The notes under the pieces: model-generated
What the model saw: only the letters and a program-made list of their open reading frames with translations
What the model was told of the DNA's origin: nothing
Databases searched by the model: none
DNA from: Streptomyces poriferorum
GTDB taxonomy: Bacteria; Actinomycetota; Actinomycetes; Streptomycetales; Streptomycetaceae
NCBI RefSeq assembly: GCF_019399235.1
Contig: NZ_JAELVH010000133.1
Span: 1 to 36,917, forward strand
Direction: 5' to 3'
DNA: 36,917 bases
Program-made: the position numbers and the translations under genes
Shown here: positions 1 to 6,237 of the stretch, piece after piece
Position numbering within the stretch: position 1 is the stretch's first letter
Layout of the letters: every line of letters begins with the position of its first letter

Positions 1-117
1 CGCGGGCATCGTCGGGCCGTTGACCCGCAGATAGATCCGGGCGCCGTCGCCGTCGGCATCCAGAAGGCGGTCGGCGCCCGGATCTATCTGCGGGTCAACG
101 GCCCGACGATGCCCGCG
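1..117. repeat. Fold-back inverted repeat at left window edge
   Basis: Bases 1-45 are the exact reverse complement of 73-117, with a 27-nt spacer. The outer arm ends exactly at base 1. Bases 46-117 read naturally as coding sequence of the first gene, while the frame through 1-45 gives an arginine-rich string that does not look like the family. The same geometry occurs at the right edge. The likeliest explanation is a contig-end fold-back artefact rather than a biological palindrome. Confidence 0.8.
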
Positions 118-534
118 CTCTCCGTCGAGGACGTCGAGGTCGAGCACACCGCGCCCCTGGTCCCGGGCACGGGCAAGTCCCGGGCCGTCATCTCGTACAC
201 GCTCCACAACCGGGGCAACGTCACCCTCAGCCCCAAGGTCGCCCTCAAGGCGGAGGGCCTCTTCGGCCGCACGCTGCTGGCCCGCGACCTCAAGCGCATC
301 CCGTCCGAGCTGCTGCCCCGCCAGGAGGTCCGGCTCACCGAGGAGTGGGCGGGCGCGCCGCAGGTGGAGTGGGGCGAGATCAAGCTGACCGCGAGCGCCC
401 GCGACACGCGTGAGTCCGCGTCCGTGTCGTACTTCGCCCTGCCCTGGCTGGTCGCCGGAGTGCTGCTGGCCGCGCTCGCCGGGGGCGCGGCGCTGTGGAT
501 CCGGTCACGCCGCAGCCGCCGCCGCCCGGCCTGA
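1..534 (+). CDS. C-terminal part of membrane-anchored DUF916-like (WxL-interacting type) surface protein, 5'-truncated
   Basis: The frame is open from base 1 to the stop at 532-534, so the start lies outside the window. Reliable sequence begins near base 46, because 1-45 are probably a fold-back artefact. The visible part reads as beta-sandwich segments: a strand ending GARIYLRV, then a stretch with HNRGNVTLSPKVALKAEG. One membrane helix follows (about 24 residues, YFALPWLV...ALWI), ending in a basic cytoplasmic tail RSRRSRRRPA. This layout, extracellular Ig-like domains then one C-terminal helix, fits DUF916-type proteins of Gram-positive bacteria; the assignment is by resemblance only. Era follows 71 bp downstream under its own promoter. 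An internal ATG at 109 exists but has no Shine-Dalgarno sequence and lies within a strand, so I treat the gene as truncated. Confidence 0.6.
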   Translation, partial: RGHRRAVDPQIDPGAVAVGIQKAVGARIYLRVNGPTMPALSVEDVEVEHTAPLVPGTGKSRAVISYTLHNRGNVTLSPKVALKAEGLFGRTLLARDLKRIPSELLPRQEVRLTEEWAGAPQVEWGEIKLTASARDTRESASVSYFALPWLVAGVLLAALAGGAALWIRSRRSRRRPA

Positions 535-592
535 GAAGCGGGTCCGGTGGCCGCGGCGGGCGCCATGGTGCCCCGCGGCCGCCGGGATCGGG

Positions 593-605
593 GACAATGG
601 GCGCC
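593..605 (+). promoter_or_regulatory. Leaderless-type -10 element of era
   Basis: GACAAT at 593-598 lies 7 nt before the ATG at 606, which places transcription start at or next to the start codon. No Shine-Dalgarno sequence is present. Nearly the same arrangement precedes recO and dus. Confidence 0.5.
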
Positions 606-1571
606 ATGAGCGCTCGACCGAACCCAGAAGCTGCTGCGCAGCAGGCTGAGAACACCGCCCCCCACCGGGCCGGTTTCGCCTGCTTCGTGGGCCGTCCCAA
701 CGCGGGCAAGTCCACCCTTACGAACGCTCTGGTCGGCCAGAAGGTGGCGATCACGTCCAACCGGCCCCAGACGACCCGGCACACCGTGCGCGGCATCGTG
801 CACCGGCCGGACGCGCAGCTGATCCTGGTCGACACCCCCGGCCTCCACAAGCCGCGCACCCTGCTGGGCGAGCGTCTCAACGACGTCGTACGCACCACCT
901 GGGCCGAGGTCGACGTCATCGGCTTCTGCCTGCCCGCCGACCAGAAGCTCGGCCCCGGCGACAAGTACATCGTCAAGGAACTCGCGGGCATCAAGAAGAC
1001 GCCCAAGATCGCGATCATCACCAAGTCCGACCTGGTCGAGTCCAAGCAGCTCGCCGAACAGCTGCTGGCCGTCTCCCGCCTCGGCGAGGAGCTCGGCTTC
1101 GAGTGGGCGGAGATCATCCCGGTCTCGGCGGTCAAGGACGACCAGGTCGGCCTGCTGGCCGACCTGATCGCCCCGCTGCTCCCCGAGAGCCCGCCGCTCT
1201 ACCCGGAGGGCGACCTCACCGACGAGCCCGAGATGGTCATGGTCGCGGAGCTGATCCGGGAGGCCGCGCTCGAAGGCGTACGGGACGAGCTGCCGCACTC
1301 CATCGCGGTCGTCGTCGAGGAGATGCTGCCGCGCGAGGACCGGCCGGCGGACAAGCCGCTGCTCGACATCCACGCCAACGTCTACATCGAGCGGCCCAGC
1401 CAGAAGGGCATCATCATCGGCCCGAAGGGCAAGCGGCTGAAGGAAGTCGGCACGAAGTCGCGCAAGCACATCGAGGCCCTGCTGGGCACCCCGGTCTTCC
1501 TCGACCTGCACGTGAAGGTCGCCAAGGACTGGCAGCGCGACCCGAAGCAGCTGCGCAAGCTGGGGTTCTGA
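606..1571 (+). CDS. era: GTPase Era, 30S ribosome assembly factor
   Basis: Era is an essential Ras-like GTPase that binds the 3' end of 16S rRNA and helps 30S maturation. The 321-aa product has G1 GRPNAGKS (residues 29-36), a switch I threonine in QTTRHT, G3 DTPG (76-79) and a G4 motif TKSD (139-142) in place of NKxD. From about residue 225 follows the C-terminal KH domain with the GxxG loop in IIIGPKGKR. I chose ATG 606 because the -10-like GACAAT ends 7 nt upstream and the G domain starts about 20 residues in; ATG 597 in the same frame overlaps that element. Downstream are diverged copies of the gene's own 3' end, then a terminator shared with the convergent inhibitor gene. Identification is secure. 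Confidence 0.97.
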   Translation: MSARPNPEAAAQQAENTAPHRAGFACFVGRPNAGKSTLTNALVGQKVAITSNRPQTTRHTVRGIVHRPDAQLILVDTPGLHKPRTLLGERLNDVVRTTWAEVDVIGFCLPADQKLGPGDKYIVKELAGIKKTPKIAIITKSDLVESKQLAEQLLAVSRLGEELGFEWAEIIPVSAVKDDQVGLLADLIAPLLPESPPLYPEGDLTDEPEMVMVAELIREAALEGVRDELPHSIAVVVEEMLPREDRPADKPLLDIHANVYIERPSQKGIIIGPKGKRLKEVGTKSRKHIEALLGTPVFLDLHVKVAKDWQRDPKQLRKLGF

Positions 1572-1675
1572 GCGATACCACGTCCCGGAGGCCGGCGCAG
1601 CCGTGCGAAGCCGCTGAGGCCCGGGCCCCTGGGGCGTGGTTTCCCGGGCAGCCGCGCAAGCCGGGGTTCTGAGCG
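1547..1675 (+). repeat. Diverged tandem copies of the era 3' end, each with a stop codon
   Basis: The last 28 nt around the era stop (1547-1574) recur at 1648-1675 with only two differences, both transitions, and again contain the TGA. A more decayed third copy lies at 1597-1618 (GCAGCCGTGCGAAGCCG then CTGAGG). The offset of the good copy is 101 bp, so it is out of frame with era and is not translated as part of it. Confidence 0.75.
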
Positions 1676-1701
1676 CCGTCGGCGGCCAGGACGCCGACGG
1701 C
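1675..1701. terminator. Bidirectional terminator-like hairpin, era / emfourin gene
   Basis: GCCGTCGGCG (1675-1684) and CGCCGACGGC (1692-1701) form a perfect 10-bp stem with a 7-nt loop, midway between two convergent genes. There is no U-tract, as is usual in high-GC actinomycetes. Confidence 0.6.
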
Positions 1702-1725
1702 CCCGTCAGACGTACGCCGCCGGTC

Positions 1726-1992
1726 TCACGCGCCCTCCTTCAGGACGCGTGAGACCAGGGCGCGCTGGGCGTCGGTCAGCCGCGGGTCCGCGCAGTGCAC
1801 GGTGCGGCCGTCGACCGTGATCCGGTAGCTGAAGCCGTCCGGGACGCCCGTCGCGGAAGCCTCCCGTCCGCCGGTGAGCGCCGATGCGGCCAGGGCCTCC
1901 CACTCGTGGGCGTCGGCCCGTCCCGAGGTGTCGATCTCGCGATGGCGCGCGATGCCGGCGAAGCCGCCGGTCCTGCTCACCTGGATCCGCAT
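1726..1992 (-). CDS. Emfourin-like inhibitor of protealysin-type protease
   Basis: This 88-aa protein begins MRIQVSRTGGFAGI and continues with an acidic/neutral middle and a YRITVDGRTVHCADPRLT segment. The pattern matches the emfourin (PrtI) family, small slow-binding inhibitors encoded beside protealysin-like M4 proteases. It starts 31 bp after the stop of such a protease on the same strand, the expected two-gene operon. ATG 1992 was chosen because GAGGAAGGGA lies at good Shine-Dalgarno distance; an upstream in-frame ATG at 2040 would overlap the protease gene and add a low-complexity basic stretch. No signal peptide is visible, so the inhibitor is presumably cytoplasmic, where it could restrain the protease before export or processing. 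The family call rests on sequence resemblance and context. Confidence 0.8.
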   Translation of the reverse strand: MRIQVSRTGGFAGIARHREIDTSGRADAHEWEALAASALTGGREASATGVPDGFSYRITVDGRTVHCADPRLTDAQRALVSRVLKEGA

Positions 1993-2023
1993 GCGGTGTC
2001 CCTTCCTCGACGGGCCCGGCCGG

Positions 2024-3100
2024 CTACGCGGTCGGCACACCCACCTCCGACCAGGCCTTGAGGACCGCCTCGACCTCGTCGCCCTCGCCGAAGCGGCTGC
2101 GGGCCGCAGCCACGGTCAGCCGGGCGAAGGACGCGAAGTCCGCGTCCACCGCCAGTTCACCACCGGTGAGCACATCGAACCAGAGCTGGCCCGCCCGCTC
2201 CCAGGAACTGCCGCCGAGCGCGGTGGCCAGCAGGTAGAACGCCCGGTTCGGGATGCCGGAGTTGAGGTGGACCCCGCCGTTGTCCTCGCCCGTGTGGATG
2301 TAGTCGTCCATCGAGGCGGGCTGCGGGTCCTTGCCGAGCACGTCGTCGTCGTACGCGGTACCGGGCGCCTTCATCGAGCGCAGCGCCACGCCCTGGACGC
2401 GGGGCGCCAGCAGGCCCGCGCCGATCAGCCAGTCGGCCTGCCCGGCGGTCTGGCCGAGCGAGTACTGCTTGACCAGGGAGCCGAACACGTCGGACACGGA
2501 CTCGTTGAGCGCGCCGGACTGGCCGTAGTAGTTCAGGTTGGCCGTGTACTGGGTCAGCCCGTGTGCCAGCTCGTGCGCGATGACGTCGATGGCGACGGTG
2601 AAGTCGAGGAAGATCTCGCCGTCCCCGTCACCGAAGACCATCTGCTCGCCGTCGAAGAAGGCGTTGTTGTACTTCTCGTCGTAGTGCACGGAACCGATCA
2701 GCGGCAGCCCGTTGCCGTCGATCGAACGGCGGCCGTAGACGCTGAGCAGCAGGTCGAAGGTGGCGCCGAGGCCCGCGTAGGCGCGGTTGACGCTGGCGTC
2801 GGACGTGGGGTCCTCGCCCTCGGCGCGGACCTTCGTACCGGGCAGATCCGTGCCGTGGCGGCAGTCGTAGAGCGTGCGGTCGGGTTTGCCGGAGCTGTCG
2901 TCCGCCGGCTCCTGGCTGATGGTGGGCCGGACGAAGGTGGTGACCTGGCGCCGGGTGCGCCGGGCGGCGTCGGCCTCCAGGGTGCGGCGGGCGGGGCCCG
3001 CGAGGACGGGGTCGTCGGACTGCGACAGCTTGTCGAGGACGTGGGGCGGCACGATGGTGCAGAAGACGGGACGGGATTCGTGCTGAGATCGAGGCTGCAT
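2024..3100 (-). CDS. Protealysin-like M4 (thermolysin family) zinc metalloprotease
   Basis: A 358-aa M4 neutral protease with a short propeptide. From the chosen ATG at 3100 the propeptide carries the protealysin hallmark CTIVPPHVL (Cys14), with about 100 residues before the catalytic domain. The catalytic core has HELAH (176-180), the third zinc ligand Glu200 in ALNESVSDVFG, and the transition-state histidine His278 in NGGVHLNSGIPNRAF. No Sec or Tat signal peptide is seen, which is typical of protealysin-like proteases and leaves export unexplained. An upstream GTG at 3136 in frame would add 12 residues; neither start has a strong Shine-Dalgarno. Together with the emfourin gene just downstream it forms a protease-inhibitor pair. 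The M4 assignment is secure; substrate and location are unknown. Confidence 0.9.
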   Translation of the reverse strand: MQPRSQHESRPVFCTIVPPHVLDKLSQSDDPVLAGPARRTLEADAARRTRRQVTTFVRPTISQEPADDSSGKPDRTLYDCRHGTDLPGTKVRAEGEDPTSDASVNRAYAGLGATFDLLLSVYGRRSIDGNGLPLIGSVHYDEKYNNAFFDGEQMVFGDGDGEIFLDFTVAIDVIAHELAHGLTQYTANLNYYGQSGALNESVSDVFGSLVKQYSLGQTAGQADWLIGAGLLAPRVQGVALRSMKAPGTAYDDDVLGKDPQPASMDDYIHTGEDNGGVHLNSGIPNRAFYLLATALGGSSWERAGQLWFDVLTGGELAVDADFASFARLTVAAARSRFGEGDEVEAVLKAWSEVGVPTA

Positions 3101-3244
3101 ACACACGACTGTGGCAGTGCGTGATCGCGATGTCACTGGTTGCCACCAGGATTGACGAAATAGAGTGATCCCTCACTGTTCACCCGTTACCGGCGCCCGG
3201 TCCCGCATACTGATACGGCACGGACGTCTCGGGCGCCCCTCGGT

Positions 3245-3250
3245 TAGTCT
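3245..3250 (+). promoter_or_regulatory. Candidate -10 of the leuA leader transcript
   Basis: TAGTCT (TAnnnT) ends 9 nt before the ATG of the leader peptide, so the transcript probably begins at or a few bases before that codon. No clear -35 is visible. Confidence 0.45.
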
Positions 3251-3259
3251 CTTCGCATC

Positions 3260-3307
3260 ATGCGTTTCGGGCTGCTTCTTCTTAGCTGCCGCGGCGAGGG
3301 CCTGTAG
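3260..3307 (+). CDS. leuA leader peptide (15 aa, four consecutive Leu codons)
   Basis: ATG 3260 to TAG 3307 encodes MRFGLLLLSCRGEGL. The four leucines in a row are read as CTG CTT CTT CTT; CTT is a rare codon in this GC-rich genome, so the run should make translation sensitive to charged leucine tRNA. The ORF begins close to a -10 element, lies 88 nt before leuA and is followed by overlapping inverted repeats. This is the classical layout of attenuation by a leader peptide, and leucine-rich leaders upstream of leuA are known from Streptomyces. Confidence 0.85.
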   Translation: MRFGLLLLSCRGEGL

Positions 3308-3395
3308 TCGTAGGCCGACCCCCTCCCCGCGGAGTCTGGTGTTGCAGCAACACAGTCGGCCGTCCCCTTGCAGGACACCCGAGGAGCCCTACGCC
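3308..3395 (+). promoter_or_regulatory. leuA attenuator region
   Basis: After the leader stop come GGCCGAC (3313-3319) and GTCGGCC (3355-3361), which can pair over a distance, enclosing a compact hairpin GTGTTG-CAG-CAACAC (3339-3353). Ribosome stalling at the Leu codons would alter which forms. A Shine-Dalgarno-like GAGGAG (3381-3386) precedes leuA. The exact terminator and antiterminator structures need folding. Confidence 0.6.
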
Positions 3396-5192
3396 ATGAC
3401 CGCAGTGAACCCCGCGCAGACCCCCGCCGAGAACGCGGTGGGCCGCCCCACGCCGATCACCAACGCCACGGGCCTGCAGAAGCCGTCCGGGATGCCGGTC
3501 CACAAGTACGGCCGGTACGAGGCCGTCGAGATCCCCGACCGCACCTGGCCCGAGAAGCGGGTCACCAAGGCGCCCCGCTGGCTCTCCACCGACCTGCGCG
3601 ACGGCAACCAGGCCCTGATCGACCCGATGTCGCCGGCCCGTAAGCGCGAGATGTTCGACCTGCTGGTCCGCATGGGCTACAAGGAGATCGAGGTCGGCTT
3701 CCCGTCCTCGGGCGAGACCGACTTCGCCTTCGTCCGCTCCATCATCGAAGAGGGCGCGATCCCCGAGGACGTGACGATCTCCGTCCTGACGCAGGCCCGC
3801 GAGGAACTGATCGAGCGGACCGTCGAATCCCTGCGCGGCGCCCGCCGCGCCACCGTGCACCTGTACAACGCGACCGCCCCCACCTTCCGCCGTGTGGTCT
3901 TCCGCGGCTCCAAGGAGCAGGTCAAGCAGATCGCCGTGGACGGCACCCGGCTGGTCATGGAGTACGCCGAGAAGATCCTGGGCGACGAGACGATCTTCGG
4001 CTACCAGTACAGCCCCGAGATCTTCACCGACACCGAGCTGGACTTCGCCCTGGAGGTCTGCGAGGCGGTCTGTGACGTGTGGCAGCCCGAGGAGGGCCGC
4101 GAGATCATCCTCAACCTGCCCGCCACCGTGGAGCGTTCGACGCCGTCCACGCACGCGGACCGGTTCGAGTGGATGTCGCGCAACCTGTCGCGCCGTGAGT
4201 TCGTCTGCCTGTCCGTCCACCCGCACAACGACCGCGGCACCGCCGTCGCCGCCGCCGAACTGGCCCTGATGGCCGGTGCGGACCGGATCGAGGGCTGCCT
4301 GTTCGGCCAGGGCGAGCGCACCGGCAACGTCGACCTGGTGACGCTGGGCATGAACCTGTTCTCGCAGGGCGTGGACCCGCAGATCGACTTCTCGCAGATC
4401 GACGAGATCCGCCGCACCAGCGAGTACTGCAATCAGATGGAGGTCCACCCGCGCCACCCCTACGCGGGCGACCTGGTCTACACCGCCTTCTCCGGCTCCC
4501 ACCAGGACGCCATCAAGAAGGGCTTCGACGCCATGGAGGCCGACGCGGCCGCCCAGGGAAAGACCGTCGACGACATCGAGTGGGCGGTGCCGTACCTGCC
4601 GATCGACCCGAAGGACGTCGGCCGCTCCTACGAGGCCGTCATCCGGGTCAACTCGCAGTCCGGCAAGGGCGGTATCGCGTACGTCCTGAAGAACGACCAC
4701 AAGCTGGACCTGCCGCGCCGGATGCAGATCGAGTTCTCCCGGATCATTCAGGCCAAGACCGACGCCGAGGGCGGCGAGGTCACCCCGACACAGATCTGGA
4801 CCACGTTCCAGGACGAGTACCTGCCCAACCCCGGGAACGCCGCGGCTCAATGGGGTCGCGTACAGATCCGCTCCGGCCAGACCACGACCGGCTCGGACGG
4901 CCAGGACACGATCACCGTCGAGGCGAGCGTGGACGGCTCGGACACCGTGCTCACCGGCACCGGCAACGGCCCGATCTCCGCGTTCTTCGAGGCGCTGCAG
5001 GCCATCGGTATCGACGCGCGGCTGCTGGACTACACCGAGCACACGATGAGCGAGGGTGCGAGCGCGCAGGCCGCCTCGTACATCGAGTGCGCCATCGACG
5101 GAAAGGTCCTGTGGGGCATCGGCATCGACGCCAACACCACGCGGGCCTCCCTGAAGGCGGTCGTCTCCGCGGTCAACCGCGCCACCCGCTGA
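3396..5192 (+). CDS. leuA: 2-isopropylmalate synthase
   Basis: This enzyme condenses acetyl-CoA with 2-ketoisovalerate, the committed step of leucine synthesis. The 598-aa product is the long actinobacterial form. The TIM-barrel has the metal and substrate motif DLRDGNQAL (Arg68, Asp69) and the metal-binding SVHPHNDRG (His275, His277). From about residue 470 comes the C-terminal LeuA allosteric domain that binds leucine (GNGPISAFFEAL region). ATG 3396 was chosen because GAGGAG lies about 10 nt upstream and homologous proteins start here; the frame stays open further upstream only through the leader region. Control is probably double: attenuation by the leucine leader and leucine feedback on the enzyme. 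A strong terminator follows at 5231-5264. Confidence 0.97.
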   Translation: MTAVNPAQTPAENAVGRPTPITNATGLQKPSGMPVHKYGRYEAVEIPDRTWPEKRVTKAPRWLSTDLRDGNQALIDPMSPARKREMFDLLVRMGYKEIEVGFPSSGETDFAFVRSIIEEGAIPEDVTISVLTQAREELIERTVESLRGARRATVHLYNATAPTFRRVVFRGSKEQVKQIAVDGTRLVMEYAEKILGDETIFGYQYSPEIFTDTELDFALEVCEAVCDVWQPEEGREIILNLPATVERSTPSTHADRFEWMSRNLSRREFVCLSVHPHNDRGTAVAAAELALMAGADRIEGCLFGQGERTGNVDLVTLGMNLFSQGVDPQIDFSQIDEIRRTSEYCNQMEVHPRHPYAGDLVYTAFSGSHQDAIKKGFDAMEADAAAQGKTVDDIEWAVPYLPIDPKDVGRSYEAVIRVNSQSGKGGIAYVLKNDHKLDLPRRMQIEFSRIIQAKTDAEGGEVTPTQIWTTFQDEYLPNPGNAAAQWGRVQIRSGQTTTGSDGQDTITVEASVDGSDTVLTGTGNGPISAFFEALQAIGIDARLLDYTEHTMSEGASAQAASYIECAIDGKVLWGIGIDANTTRASLKAVVSAVNRATR

Positions 5193-5230
5193 GCCGGGCG
5201 CCCGAAAGGGCATGAAGTCGTACGGTCCGT

Positions 5231-5264
5231 GAACCCCGTTCCCCGCTCCCGGGGGGCGGGGTTC
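5231..5264 (+). terminator. Terminator of leuA
   Basis: GAACCCCG (5231-5238) pairs with CGGGGTTC (5257-5264), and CCCCGC/GCGGGG inside gives an alternative or extended stem. It lies 39 bp after the leuA stop. Confidence 0.7.
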
Positions 5265-5297
5265 GGCCATCTCCGGACGGTCGGGCCGGCCGAGGTG

Positions 5298-5352
5298 CTG
5301 ACGCCGCTTCACGGATGTGGTTAACATCACGTCCAACACGGCAATGTTGCCG
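5298..5352 (+). promoter_or_regulatory. Promoter and palindromic site upstream of the TerB-domain gene
   Basis: CTGACG (5298-5303) and TAACAT (5322-5327) with an 18-nt spacer form a plausible housekeeping-type promoter. CGGCAATGTTGCCG (5339-5352), 6-bp arms around TG, falls just after the predicted start of transcription and could be an operator. Confidence 0.45.
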
Positions 5353-5374
5353 GAGCATTACGGAGGTGTGCGAC

Positions 5375-6079
5375 GTGCGGTCAAGCCTGGGACGAAGCGC
5401 CACAAAGCTGCGTATCTGCGGCATCCGCACGATGTGGGACACCGTCGGTGACGGTGAGTTCTTCTGCGCCGGTTGCGGGGGCGACCGCAACTACCGCCGC
5501 CTCACCGGCCGCCGCCGCTTCGCGGTACTCGGCGTACCGCTGATGCGACGCGGCACCGTGGGACCGGTCGTCGAATGCGCCGCCTGCCACGCCCACTTCG
5601 ACCCCGAGGCGCTCGACCACCCCACCACCACACGGTTCTCCGCGATGCTCAGGGACGCCGTCCACACCGTGACCCTCGGGGTCCTCGCGGCCGGCGGCAG
5701 CACCTCCCGTACGGTCCTTGAGACGGCCGTCGAGACCGTGCGCGGCGCCGGCTTCGACGACTGCACCCAGGAACAGCTGGCCACCGTCGTCGAGATCCTC
5801 GCCGCCGACATCGGCCACGGCTCCGCGTTCGACCCCGCGGCCGAGGCCTGCGGCGCGGCCCTCGCCATCGAACTCCACGAGGCGCTGGAGCCCCTCGCCC
5901 CGCATCTCGCCCCCGCCGGGCGCGAATCGATCCTGCTCCAGGGCGCCCGGATCGCCCTCGCCGACGGCCCGTACAGCCCTGCCGAGCGCGAGGTGCTGAC
6001 CACGGTCGGCGGCGCGCTGCGGCTGCGCGGCGAGGACACCGCCCGGCTGCTCGCGGCCGCGGCCCGTACGCCCTCCTGA
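5375..6079 (+). CDS. TerB-like domain protein with N-terminal zinc ribbon
   Basis: A 234-aa protein. The N-terminal part has a four-cysteine zinc ribbon: Cys31 and Cys34 in FFCAGCGG, Cys68 and Cys71 in VECAACHAHFD. From about residue 85 follows an all-alpha domain (FSAMLRDAVHTVTL..., ARIALADGPYSPAEREVL) that resembles TerB, the tellurite-resistance and DjlA-associated fold, whose acidic loop can bind metal. GTG 5375 was preferred because GGAGG lies 8-12 nt upstream; the shorter start MWDTVGDGEFF at residue 20 is an alternative. The gene stands alone between the leuA terminator and the MMPL module. Its function is unknown. A role in metal or envelope stress is suggested only by the domain; nothing here links it to tellurite genes. 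Confidence 0.75.
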   Translation: MRSSLGRSATKLRICGIRTMWDTVGDGEFFCAGCGGDRNYRRLTGRRRFAVLGVPLMRRGTVGPVVECAACHAHFDPEALDHPTTTRFSAMLRDAVHTVTLGVLAAGGSTSRTVLETAVETVRGAGFDDCTQEQLATVVEILAADIGHGSAFDPAAEACGAALAIELHEALEPLAPHLAPAGRESILLQGARIALADGPYSPAEREVLTTVGGALRLRGEDTARLLAAAARTPS

Positions 6080-6101
6080 GCCCCTCTCTCCACCGGCCCG
6101 G

Positions 6102-6152
6102 TACTCCCGCGGGAGTAGCCGGGCCGCCGCACCCTCCCCGGCAGTAGCCGGG
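6102..6152 (+). promoter_or_regulatory. Perfect 16-bp palindrome plus repeated half-site before the MMPL-kinase-regulator operon
   Basis: TACTCCCGCGGGAGTA (6102-6117) is a perfect palindrome. AGTAGCCGGG overlaps its right arm (6114-6123) and recurs at 6143-6152, 29 bp or about three helical turns away. It is the only such site seen near a self-contained exporter and two-component module, so the LuxR-family response regulator encoded downstream is the natural candidate ligand (inference). Confidence 0.55.
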
Positions 6153-6237
6153 AACTCGGCCTCCGGTGCGACGAATCGCCCCCGGCCCGACGGGAGTCTG
6201 GACATGACCGGACACCCGTACGGAAGGGGGGCCTCCC

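Noticed and set aside
495..605. Upstream in-frame starts for era (495 and 597)
   Set aside because: The added residues are low-complexity and overlap the preceding gene's end; 597 lies within the -10-like element. ATG 606 fits the family and promoter spacing.
1103..1672. Plus-strand open frame overlapping era and ending at 1672
   Set aside because: Alternate-frame shadow of era; it ends at the stop codon of the duplicated era tail, which is why it looks gene-like at its 3' end.
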